NCBI GenBank assembly: GCA_937924525.1
Contig: CALDSU010000002.1
Coordinates: 124,001 to 188,000 of the forward strand
Reading direction: 5' to 3'
Source: an uncultured Bryobacteraceae bacterium
Lineage (GTDB): Bacteria; Acidobacteriota; Terriglobia; Bryobacterales; Bryobacteraceae
DNA: 64,000 nt
Within the stretch, counting starts at the first letter, position 1. Every line of letters starts with the position of its first letter. The notes under the pieces were generated by a model. That model worked only from the letters and a program-made list of their open reading frames with translations. It was not told where the DNA came from and did not search any database. Positions 1-6,872 of the stretch are shown here, piece by piece. A program made the translations under genes and the position numbers.

Positions 1-1
1 C

Positions 2-37
2 GTGCGCGGCCGCGTCGTGGTGACCCTGGGCGCGTAG
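2..37 (+). CDS. C-terminal end of a gene entering from the left (unidentified)
   Basis: Only the last eleven codons are visible, reading VRGRVVVTLGA and ending in TAG just before ilvE. The tail resembles the final beta strand of zinc-type alcohol dehydrogenases or quinone oxidoreductases, which often end in GKVVLTL-like residues, but eleven residues cannot identify a family. It is on the same strand as ilvE, 24 bases upstream of it. Seen: the open frame and stop. Inferred: that it is a real gene end. Confidence 0.3.
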   Translation: MRGRVVVTLGA

Positions 38-61
38 AAACGTGCTTGTTAGAATACAAAG

Positions 62-1003
62 ATGTTGACGCCTACCGAAAAAATCTGGCATAACGGCCGC
101 TTGATTAACTGGGACGACGCCCGGATCCACGTCCTCTCCCACGTGGTCAGTTATGGCAGCTCCGTGTTCGAGGGGATTCGCTGTTATGCCACGTCGTCCG
201 GACCCGCCGTGTTCCGGCTGCGTGAGCACATGCGCCGCATGATCGATTCGGCCAGGATCTACCGCATGGACATCGGCTACACGATCGAGCAGCTCTCCGA
301 GGCAAGTCTCGAGCTGGTCCGCGTCAACAAATTGCAATCGTGCTACCTGCGTCCGCTCGCCTTTCGCGGCTATGGGGAGATTGGCGTCAACCCGCTCCGC
401 AATCCGGTCGAGGTCTACCTGGCGTGCTGGGAATGGGGCAAGTATCTCGGCGAGGAGGCGCTCTCGCAGGGCGTTGACGTGTGCGTGTCCTCGTGGAATC
501 GCATCGCCCCCAACACCCTGCCGGCGCTGGCTAAGGCGGGCGCCAATTACATGAATTCGCAGTTGATCAAGATGGAGGCGCTGCTGAACGGCTACGCCGA
601 GGGGATCGGCCTGGACGCGGCGGGTTACGTCAGCGAGGGCTCGGGCGAGAACATCTTCGTGGTGCGCGATGGGCGCATCCACACGCCTCCGCTAGGCGCA
701 TCCGTGCTGCCCGGCATCACGCGCGACACCGTCCTCACGCTGGCGCGCGACCTCCAGATCCCGGTGGTGGAAACCATCATCCCCCGGGAGATGCTCTACA
801 TCGCCGATGAGGTCTTCTTCAGCGGCACGGCCGCCGAGATCACGCCCATTCGCTCGATCGACAAGATTCAGGTCGGCAAGGGCAGCCGCGGACCCGTGAC
901 GGAAGCCTTGCAGACCGAGTTCTTCGGCATCATTAGCGGGAAGGCGCCGGATCGCCACGGCTGGTTGTCGCTGGTGAATGCGCCCCAGCCCGCGGTCCAG
1001 TAG
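62..1003 (+). CDS. ilvE: Branched-chain amino acid aminotransferase
   Basis: PLP-dependent class IV (fold type IV) aminotransferase that moves the amino group between glutamate and the 2-oxo acids of leucine, isoleucine and valine; cytosolic. The 313 residues match the usual length. The PLP lysine is K158 in the ALAKAGANY segment. The class IV signature follows ([12 protein letters not shown]), then LPGITRD, the phosphate-binding SGTAAEITP loop and the terminal FFGI/GWL region, all close to the E. coli enzyme. No Shine-Dalgarno precedes the ATG; a -10-like TAGAAT at 50-55 lies only 6 nt before it, so a very short leader is possible. A hairpin follows the stop. The gene stands alone, without ilvBCD. 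Very secure assignment. Confidence 0.96.
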   Translation: MLTPTEKIWHNGRLINWDDARIHVLSHVVSYGSSVFEGIRCYATSSGPAVFRLREHMRRMIDSARIYRMDIGYTIEQLSEASLELVRVNKLQSCYLRPLAFRGYGEIGVNPLRNPVEVYLACWEWGKYLGEEALSQGVDVCVSSWNRIAPNTLPALAKAGANYMNSQLIKMEALLNGYAEGIGLDAAGYVSEGSGENIFVVRDGRIHTPPLGASVLPGITRDTVLTLARDLQIPVVETIIPREMLYIADEVFFSGTAAEITPIRSIDKIQVGKGSRGPVTEALQTEFFGIISGKAPDRHGWLSLVNAPQPAVQ

Positions 1004-1020
1004 GAAGCCCGAGCGTCACA

Positions 1021-1046
1021 AGAGGCGGGCTTGCGGGCCCGCCTCT
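1021..1046 (+). terminator. Stem-loop after ilvE
   Basis: A perfect 10-bp GC-rich stem (AGAGGCGGGC pairing with GCCCGCCTCT) with a 6-nt loop begins 18 nt after the ilvE stop. There is no T-run on the 3' side, so it is at best a weak intrinsic or Rho-assisted terminator, or an RNA-stabilising hairpin. The rest of the gap up to nagA (1047-1273) shows no convincing gene. Confidence 0.45.
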
Positions 1047-1273
1047 GCGGAAACTTCGACTGCGACCGGATTACGAAGCCGAGCTACCTCCCCCGAGATT
1101 TACCCGATTCCGCCAGCCGCAGCCGATGCTTGTTTTGTTGTACCGGTTTCGCGGCGGGCGCGCCAGCGCGGAAGAGCGCTGCGGGAAGGCTTTTCAACAA
1201 GTTTTTTCTCTTGTATTGTGAGGGAGTTCGCAGCCGCGGGCTGTGACAAACCTGTGTATAAAGCAGACGCGTG

Positions 1274-2404
1274 ATGATTTGTATTGGCAAGGATGTTGCT
1301 TCAGGGACCCCGGTGGCGGTCGAGTTCGGAGAGACGATTGAGCAGGTACGGCCTGCCGACGGGCCCGTGGCGTCGTACCTGGCGCCCGGATTCATTGACC
1401 TCCAGGTGAACGGCTACCTCGGCGTCGACTTCTGTTCACCCGCGACGCCGGTGGAAGAGATCGGCCGCGCCTGCCGCTTTCTCTATTCGACGGGCGTGAC
1501 CCGTTGGTATCCCACGGTGATCACCGGTTCGCCTGAGGATATGGCCGGCGCCCTGCGCAACCTGGCGCGAGCGAAGGAAACCCTGCCCGAGGGACCCGCT
1601 ATGGGCGGGTTTCACGTGGAAGGCCCCTACATTTCCCCGGAGGAAGGGCCGCGCGGCGCGCATCCTGAGCGCTGGTGCCGGCCGCCGGACTTTGACGAAT
1701 TTCAGCGGTTCCAGGAGGCCGCGCGGGGAAATATCCGGCTGTTCACCATGTCGCCCGAGTGGCCGGGATCGCCCGCGTTTATCGAACGCGTGGTCGCCAC
1801 CGGCGTCGTGGTCAGTATCGGCCATACCAAAGCCACATCGCAGCAACTAGCCGACGCCGTGGCCGCCGGCGCTTCCCTGTCCACCCACCTCGGCAACGGC
1901 GCCCACACCATGCTGCGGCGGCATCCGAACTACATCTGGGATCAGTTGGCCGAAGACCGCCTGACCGCCGGGTTCATTGCCGACGGCATCCACGTCCCGG
2001 CGGCGTTTTTGAAGGCCGCGATCCGCGCCAAGGGCGTGGAGCGCTGCTTCGTGGTCACCGACGCGAGCACCCCCGCGGGTTGTCCCCCCGGAAGGTACGC
2101 GCTGGGCGAGCAGTTGGTGGACCTGAACGAGGACGACTGCGTCATGCTGGCCGGACAGGACCGCCTGGCCGGTTCCGCGCTGCGCATGGACCGCGGCCTC
2201 GAGAATTTGATGCGCCTGGCGGAGATTTCCCTGGCCGATGCCGTGCGGATGGCCACCGTAAACGCCGCGCGGGCGGGCAACGTCGCCGGCCGCAAGCAAG
2301 GTCTGGCCCCCGGCGACCGCGCCGACTTCGTTCTCTTCCGGCTGGAAGACGGACGTGTGGTGGTGGAAGGCACGTGGCTCGACGGCCGCCGCGTGTACGG
2401 GTAG
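1274..2404 (+). CDS. nagA: N-acetylglucosamine-6-phosphate deacetylase
   Basis: Amidohydrolase-superfamily TIM barrel that removes acetate from GlcNAc-6-phosphate, in amino-sugar catabolism and murein recycling. Family marks are APGFIDLQVNG at the N-terminus, the metal-ligand HVEGPY, the GHT histidine, a second histidine in STHLGNG, and the catalytic aspartate in VVTDAS. The usual HLFNAM motif reads HLGNGAHTML followed by RRHPNYIW, a variant I recall from acidobacterial and planctomycete NagA proteins. A GTG sits directly before the chosen ATG. TATAAA at 1257-1262 ends 11 nt before the start and there is no clear Shine-Dalgarno. No nagB, nagK or PTS gene is adjacent, so it may serve recycling rather than an uptake operon. 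Confidence 0.9.
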   Translation: MICIGKDVASGTPVAVEFGETIEQVRPADGPVASYLAPGFIDLQVNGYLGVDFCSPATPVEEIGRACRFLYSTGVTRWYPTVITGSPEDMAGALRNLARAKETLPEGPAMGGFHVEGPYISPEEGPRGAHPERWCRPPDFDEFQRFQEAARGNIRLFTMSPEWPGSPAFIERVVATGVVVSIGHTKATSQQLADAVAAGASLSTHLGNGAHTMLRRHPNYIWDQLAEDRLTAGFIADGIHVPAAFLKAAIRAKGVERCFVVTDASTPAGCPPGRYALGEQLVDLNEDDCVMLAGQDRLAGSALRMDRGLENLMRLAEISLADAVRMATVNAARAGNVAGRKQGLAPGDRADFVLFRLEDGRVVVEGTWLDGRRVYG

Positions 2405-2431
2405 CGCGAAACGCCCGGAACTCGGCGCGGG

Positions 2432-2458
2432 GCCGCGACCGGGAAGCCGCGACCGGGA
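2432..2458. repeat. Tandem 13-bp direct repeat in the nagA-cpaB gap
   Basis: GCCGCGACCGGGA occurs at 2432-2444 and again at 2446-2458. The second copy runs on into GGGAGCGGG. The string GCCGCGACCG-GAGGGAGCGG resembles a dispersed intergenic repeat that I recall from Acidobacteria and planctomycetes; this is memory, not a search. The rest of the 257-bp gap is GC-rich without a credible gene. Confidence 0.5.
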
Positions 2459-2661
2459 GGGAGCGGGCCCGGCGCCGTCGCAGCCCCCAAAAACGCCGGC
2501 CCACTCGCTCCCGCTCGCGACACCTGCGGCCGGCCGTCCGTCGCGGCAAATTTTCACGTCCAGGGCTCAAGTTACCGCTCCATTCAACCGATGGAAAGGA
2601 GAGCGCGGAGCCAAACGCGGCGTTCCCTCGAGGCACGCGGGCCGCGCTGGAGCAAACCGCG

Positions 2662-3381
2662 GTGAACAGCTTGAAGAAGAACCTGGTTCCGCTGTTGGGC
2701 ATTGCCCTGGTGGTCGCCGTGCTGGCCACTGGCATCTTCTACAGCATCTTTGTGGCGAAGATGCGCGAAGCCTCCCAGGATGGCCCCAGTGTGCCGGTGG
2801 TGGTCGCCGCGCGCCCCCTGGGCAAAGGCGTTTCCCTGAAAGCAGCGGATTTGCGTGTGGTTCCCTGGCCGGAGAAGGCGGTGTTGAAAGGAGCCTATCG
2901 GGAAGTCGATTCCTTGGAAGGCGCCGTCCTGCTGGAAGCGCTGGAAGAGAATGAACCGGTCCTGAAGAACCGGGTGGCGAGTCAGGACGGCAAGACCGCC
3001 GGAGCGGCGGGGGTTCCCGTCGGGATGCGCGCCGTCTCGGCGCGGATTGCCGAGGCCGAAGGTGTCACGGATCTTTTGCAGGCCGGGCATCACGTCGATG
3101 TCCAGGTGATCAGTTTGCCCGGCGCGCCGCCGGAACTGCGGACCATTCTGCAAGACGTCGAGGTGCTCCGGGTCGAGACGCCGAAAGACCAGCGCGGCGC
3201 GCCGGTGGTGACGTTGCTCGTCAAACCTGAGGAGGCTGATGCTCTGAGCTTGGCGGACGCCACGGCGCGGGTGCGGCTCACCCTCCGCAATCCCTTGGAC
3301 CGCCAGGCTGCTCCGAGCCAGCGGGTGACCCTGCCGCCCCTGTTCCAGACCGGTCTGACGGCCAAGCCGCAGGGGAGGTGA
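2662..3381 (+). CDS. cpaB: CpaB/RcpC-type Flp pilus assembly protein (SAF domain)
   Basis: Periplasmic, membrane-anchored subunit of the Tad/Flp pilus machinery, thought to bind peptidoglycan and modulate the secretin. The 239 residues begin with a short basic stretch and one membrane segment (about residues 7-28), then a SAF domain (VVVAARPLGKG, DLRVVPWP) and a typical CpaB body (GMRAVSARI, GHHVDVQVI, VTLLVKPEEADAL). The reading frame is open far upstream, but GTG at 2662 has GGAG 9 nt before it and leads straight into the membrane anchor. tadB starts 4 nt after the stop, with a GGGGAGG ribosome site inside the end of this gene. No secretin (rcpA/cpaC) or pilin gene is adjacent. Confidence 0.83.
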   Translation: MNSLKKNLVPLLGIALVVAVLATGIFYSIFVAKMREASQDGPSVPVVVAARPLGKGVSLKAADLRVVPWPEKAVLKGAYREVDSLEGAVLLEALEENEPVLKNRVASQDGKTAGAAGVPVGMRAVSARIAEAEGVTDLLQAGHHVDVQVISLPGAPPELRTILQDVEVLRVETPKDQRGAPVVTLLVKPEEADALSLADATARVRLTLRNPLDRQAAPSQRVTLPPLFQTGLTAKPQGR

Positions 3382-3385
3382 GTCT

Positions 3386-4339
3386 GTGCTGATGGCTGCC
3401 GTGCTGACGGTGTTCCTCGCGGTGTTCCTGCTCGCGGGATTCGCCGTGGTGGTGGGTTGGCTGCTGTTGGAACGGCGTGGCGACGCCGAGGGGTTGGTGG
3501 ACTCCGAGGTGGACCTGATGCTGCCCGGACTGCTCAAACGCGACGATTTGAGTTCCATTTCGCTGTGGTCGCGCGTGCTCGAGCGGCTGGACGTGGCCGA
3601 GCGGGCCCGGCGCCATCTGGTGCAGGCGGGCATGACGGTCTCCGTCGGACGGCTCAGCGCGATGATGCTGCTGGCCGCCGCCTCCACGTTTTCGGTGTTG
3701 AACGGCTTCGCCCCGAGTTCCTGGCTGCTGAATGCCGCGGCCGCGCTCGGGGCGGGCGCCCTCCCCTACCTGATAGTGCTCCGCCGGCGGCGCAAACGTC
3801 TGGCGCGCTTTGAGGACCAGTTCCCGGATGCGCTTGATTTCCTCGCCCGCGCGCTGCGCGCCGGCCATCCGTTCCCAGTGGCGCTTGAATTTCTGGCGAA
3901 CGAAAGCGCGGCGCCCCTGAGCGTGGAAATGCGCATCACCTCCGACGAGCGCCGGTTGGGCATGAGCTGGGACGACGCCTTTCGGAACCTCTCGCAGCGC
4001 GTGCCGCTGCTGAATGTTCGCCTGTTCGCCGCGGCGGTGACGCTGCAAACCCGCACCGGCGGAAAACTGAGCGAAGTCCTGGGTCAGCTTGCCGAAACCA
4101 TGCGCGAAGCGGCGTCGCTGCGCGGGGAAGTGCGCGCCATCTCGGCCCACGGACGGATGACCGGCACCATCCTCACCATCATGCCCATCGCCATTTGTTT
4201 CCTGATGACGTCGGTCAATCCCGGATATCTCAGCGTCCTGGTGCACCATCCTCTGGGGCCGCCGTTGATCCTGGTTTCGATCGGGTGCCTGGTCCTGGCG
4301 CATTTCGTGATCCGGCGCATCGTGGATGTACGGCTATGA
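3386..4339 (+). CDS. tadB: Tad pilus inner-membrane protein TadB (type II secretion F domain)
   Basis: Polytopic inner-membrane platform protein that works with TadC and a TadA ATPase to assemble Flp-type pili. The 317 residues have an N-terminal membrane segment, a second hydrophobic region around residue 90-130, a cytoplasmic T2SF domain (DFLARALRAGHPFPVALEFLA and LQTRTGGKLSEVL are classic for the family) and two C-terminal membrane segments. GTG at 3386 and ATG at 3392 are both possible starts; AGGGGAGG at 3371-3378 fits either. The stop overlaps the tadC start as ATGA, indicating translational coupling. Confidence 0.87.
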   Translation: MLMAAVLTVFLAVFLLAGFAVVVGWLLLERRGDAEGLVDSEVDLMLPGLLKRDDLSSISLWSRVLERLDVAERARRHLVQAGMTVSVGRLSAMMLLAAASTFSVLNGFAPSSWLLNAAAALGAGALPYLIVLRRRRKRLARFEDQFPDALDFLARALRAGHPFPVALEFLANESAAPLSVEMRITSDERRLGMSWDDAFRNLSQRVPLLNVRLFAAAVTLQTRTGGKLSEVLGQLAETMREAASLRGEVRAISAHGRMTGTILTIMPIAICFLMTSVNPGYLSVLVHHPLGPPLILVSIGCLVLAHFVIRRIVDVRL

Positions 4340-5256
4340 GCACTGGCTTGGTGGCGGGTTATTTCCTGTTCGTGCTGGCGGCGGTGGCCGGAGCGTGCTA
4401 CGCGTACCTGGCGCAGCGGCGGGAACCAGACGCGGCCGGGAACGCCGTCTCCAGCGCGCTGCTGCACGGTCCCGGTTCCGGCGGCCCGCGCGCATGGTTT
4501 CTCGGCCTGTTTCGCCAGGTGGGTGAGCGCGTCCCGGTCGGACAACCCGCCAGCGATCCGCTTCGCCGGCAACTTGCGGCCGCGGGCTACCGCTACCCCG
4601 CAGCGGTGACGACGTTCTACGGCATCAAGCACGTCCTGGCCGCGTTGTGCGGCGGGTCGGCCGCCTGGATTTCCTTCGTCAACCGCGGCGACCTTCCGAC
4701 GGCGCTGATCGCGGGGGCGGCGGTCGGCGGCTTCGCGCACATGATGCCGGATCGCGTGCTGCGCGCGCTGGTGAACTCCCGCTGCCAGCGCCTCCGCCAG
4801 GCGGTCCCCGTCGCGCTCGACCTGCTCGTCCTCAGCATCGAGGCCGGCCAGTCTTTGAACCAGGCGTTGATTGACGCCAGCGCCGAACTGCGCGATTCGT
4901 ATCCGGACCTGAGCGCGGAACTGGCTCAGGTGCACCTCGAGTTGCGCGCCGGCAAGAGCCGCGCCGACGCCTTGCGCCAGCTTGGCGAACGCAGTCCTGA
5001 GCCCGAACTCCGGAAACTGGCGGGCCTGCTGACCGACGCCGACCGCTTCGGCACCAGTCTGGCGCCCGCTTTGCGCACCCATGCCCTCTTCTTGAGACGC
5101 CGCATGCGGCAGCAAGCCCAGGAGGCTGCCCGCAAAGTCTCGCTCAAATTGGTGTTTCCGGTGTTCTTTCTGATCTTCCCGTCGGTCTTGCTGGTGACCC
5201 TGGGACCGGCGCTCCTCAAAATGATGGAGGAATTCCGGAAGATCGTCGGCTCCTGA
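4336..5256 (+). CDS. tadC: Tad pilus inner-membrane protein TadC (type II secretion F domain)
   Basis: Partner of TadB in the inner-membrane Flp pilus platform. The 306 residues have an N-terminal membrane segment, two central hydrophobic segments (about 90-135), a T2SF domain with VALDLLVLSIEAGQSLNQAL and a long helical region, and a C-terminal membrane segment (FPVFFLIFPSVLLVTLGPALL). The ATG overlaps the tadB stop by 4 nt. The operon stops here, so the Tad locus in this window is only cpaB-tadB-tadC. TadA, TadZ, secretin, pilin and prepilin peptidase must lie elsewhere if the pilus is functional. Confidence 0.87.
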   Translation: MSTGLVAGYFLFVLAAVAGACYAYLAQRREPDAAGNAVSSALLHGPGSGGPRAWFLGLFRQVGERVPVGQPASDPLRRQLAAAGYRYPAAVTTFYGIKHVLAALCGGSAAWISFVNRGDLPTALIAGAAVGGFAHMMPDRVLRALVNSRCQRLRQAVPVALDLLVLSIEAGQSLNQALIDASAELRDSYPDLSAELAQVHLELRAGKSRADALRQLGERSPEPELRKLAGLLTDADRFGTSLAPALRTHALFLRRRMRQQAQEAARKVSLKLVFPVFFLIFPSVLLVTLGPALLKMMEEFRKIVGS

Positions 5257-5259
5257 GCG

Positions 5260-5327
5260 CCTGGAGACGCGGCGCTGACCCATCGGGCAAGTCGAAGACT
5301 CCTTCAGCGCCGGTCCAGGACTTGCCC
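5260..5327. terminator. Interleaved inverted repeats between convergent genes
   Basis: Two perfect 9-bp inverted repeats interlock in the 82-bp gap between tadC and the opposing deacetylase gene. CGGCGCTGA (5270-5278) pairs with TCAGCGCCG (5304-5312), extended outward by CCTGGA (5260-5265) with TCCAGG (5314-5319). GGGCAAGTC (5285-5293) pairs with GACTTGCCC (5319-5327). A-B-A'-B' order allows alternative hairpins or a pseudoknot. The position suggests a two-way transcription terminator. Confidence 0.55.
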
Positions 5328-5338
5328 CAGACGGGCCC

Positions 5339-6235
5339 TTAGGGCGGTGGCTCGAAAAGCTCTCTGGCCGTGCGGAACGTATTGGCATGCGCCTCCACCG
5401 TGTCGCGCAGCGGTTCCGCGTAGCCGCCCCCCAGCGTCGCCACCAGCGGGATGCGGCGCCGGCGCGCGGCCTCCATCACCAGCCGGTCGCGTTCCCGCAA
5501 TCCGTCGTGGGTCAGCGAGAGACGTCCCAGGCGGTCGGTAGCCAGCCCGTCGACGCCGGTTTGAAACAGCAGCATTTCCGGTTCGAACGCCAGAACCTCG
5601 GGCAAGGCCTTCTCGAGCATCCGCAGGTATTCTTCGTCCCCGGTTCCGTCCGGCAGATCGATGTCGAGGCGGCTCCGCTGCTTGCGGAGCGGATAGTTGT
5701 TACGGCCATGCATGGAGAACGTGAACACCTCCGGATCGTCCGCGAAGATGGCGGCGGTGCCGTCGCCCTGGTGCACATCCAGGTCGACGACGGCCGCGCG
5801 GGCAATCCGCCCCAGGCGGCGCATCTCGTGAATGCAAATCGCCAGGTCGTTGAATACGCAGAAGCCCGCGCCCTCGGCATAGGAGGCGTGATGGGTGCCG
5901 CCAGCCAGGTTCCCGCCGAACCCTCTCCTCCACGCATCGTCCGCTGCCGCCAGGCTGCCGCCCACCGATGCCAGGGTGCGCCGTACCAGACCCGCGGACC
6001 AGGGAAACCCGATCTGGCGAACGATTTTCGGATCCAGCGTTCCCTCCAGGAAAGCCTGTACGTAAGCGGGGTGATGGGTCCGCTCAATCTGGGCGGCTTC
6101 CGCGAGGCGGGCAGGAACGAACTGGAAACCTCCGCTGGCCCGCAGCGCATCCCGCACCATTCCGTATTTCTCCATGGGAAACTTGTGTCCCGGAGGCAAA
6201 GGGATGGCGTAGTCGTCGCAGAAGTACAGGCGCAA
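5339..6235 (-). CDS. Histone deacetylase-family / acetoin-utilization-like hydrolase
   Basis: Arginase-deacetylase fold zinc hydrolase; bacterial members remove acetyl groups from lysines, polyamines or acetoin-related substrates. All 298 residues form one domain. Visible catalytic parts are the general-base pair H115-H116 in GGTHHA, zinc ligands D153 and H155 in DLDVHQGDGTA, the third ligand D229 in TGVDGLATDRLG, and the transition-state tyrosine Y272 in LGGGY. Length and motif order fit the short bacterial group (class IV-like) rather than AcuC. It is convergent with tadC and lies 52 nt downstream of rpmG on the same strand, with a hairpin between them. The substrate cannot be told from sequence. 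Confidence 0.88.
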   Translation of the reverse strand: MRLYFCDDYAIPLPPGHKFPMEKYGMVRDALRASGGFQFVPARLAEAAQIERTHHPAYVQAFLEGTLDPKIVRQIGFPWSAGLVRRTLASVGGSLAAADDAWRRGFGGNLAGGTHHASYAEGAGFCVFNDLAICIHEMRRLGRIARAAVVDLDVHQGDGTAAIFADDPEVFTFSMHGRNNYPLRKQRSRLDIDLPDGTGDEEYLRMLEKALPEVLAFEPEMLLFQTGVDGLATDRLGRLSLTHDGLRERDRLVMEAARRRRIPLVATLGGGYAEPLRDTVEAHANTFRTARELFEPPP

Positions 6236-6260
6236 CCGGAATCGCTGGGAGAAAGGGATA

Positions 6261-6282
6261 GCGGGCGCCGGGGGGCGCCCGC
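6261..6282 (-). terminator. Hairpin after rpmG
   Basis: A perfect 9-bp stem GCGGGCGCC/GGCGCCCGC with a 4-nt loop lies 5 nt beyond the rpmG stop codon. On the minus strand it is followed by TATCCCTTTCTCCC, a mixed pyrimidine tract rather than a pure U-run. It probably ends or attenuates the rpmB-rpmG transcript before the deacetylase gene. Confidence 0.45.
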
Positions 6283-6287
6283 CGGGC

Positions 6288-6443
6288 TCAGATCTTTTGT
6301 TCTTTGAAAACCACGTGCTTGCGGGCTTTGGGGTCGAACTTCTTCAGCTCCAGCTTCTCCGTCTTGGTCTTGGGATTCTTGCTGGTCGTGTAGAAGTAGC
6401 CGGTTCCCGCCGTGGAAACCATTTTGATCAAAACGCGAGGCAT
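6288..6443 (-). CDS. rpmG: 50S ribosomal protein L33
   Basis: A 51-residue large-subunit ribosomal protein read directly from the minus strand. It starts [15 protein letters not shown], continues with [10 protein letters not shown] and ends HVVFKEQKI. It lacks the two CxxC pairs of the zinc-binding L33 form, so it is the cysteine-free paralogue type, like that of E. coli. A ribosome site, AAGGAG, sits 8 nt before the ATG in the 11-nt gap after the rpmB stop, so the two are co-translated. It acts near the ribosomal E site. Length and sequence are typical and the assignment is secure. Confidence 0.95.
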   Translation of the reverse strand: MPRVLIKMVSTAGTGYFYTTSKNPKTKTEKLELKKFDPKARKHVVFKEQKI

Positions 6444-6454
6444 CAGCCAGCTCC

Positions 6455-6691
6455 TTAGATCTTTTGTCCTTGCTTGCGCAGGTTCGCGACCACCCGCTCG
6501 ATGCCGAGCTTGTCAATGGTCTTGATGGCCGCTGCCGACACGCGCAGGCGGACCCAGCGATTCTCGCTGGGCAAAAAGAAACGCTTGTCCTGGAGGTTCG
6601 GCTTGAACCAGCGTTTGGTCTTGTTGTTTGCGTGCGAGACGCGCTGACCGGCCGCCGGACGCCTGCCGGTCACTTCACACACTTTCGACAT
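6455..6691 (-). CDS. rpmB: 50S ribosomal protein L28
   Basis: The 78-residue L28 protein of the large ribosomal subunit. Family hallmarks are the [12 protein letters not shown] start, a central [13 protein letters not shown] segment, and [17 protein letters not shown]. It is the first gene of a two-gene unit with rpmG. The CxxC pairs seen in some L28 proteins are absent (only one Cys, at position 5), consistent with a zinc-independent version paired with the zinc-independent L33. The 181 bp upstream (6692-6872) hold an AT-richer stretch next to the start that probably contains the promoter; no other gene is visible there. Confidence 0.95.
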   Translation of the reverse strand: MSKVCEVTGRRPAAGQRVSHANNKTKRWFKPNLQDKRFFLPSENRWVRLRVSAAAIKTIDKLGIERVVANLRKQGQKI

Positions 6692-6872
6692 AACCTTTCT
6701 ATTTTGCCAGAGATTCGCCGGTTTGTCAGCCCGGGAGCAGGTTGGCGAGTAGGCCTCTCGATTTTCCTCGCGTAACGCAGCCCCCCGGGCGGCCGCCCCG
6801 GGATCCCCGGGGGCTCCCGCTCACTGCTTTGGGGAGTCCCGGCGCGGTTGCCTGGAACTGCGGAGCCTGCCA

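Noticed and set aside
1004-1273. Two overlapping short open frames between ilvE and nagA
   Set aside because: Arginine-rich, unlike natural proteins, no ribosome site.
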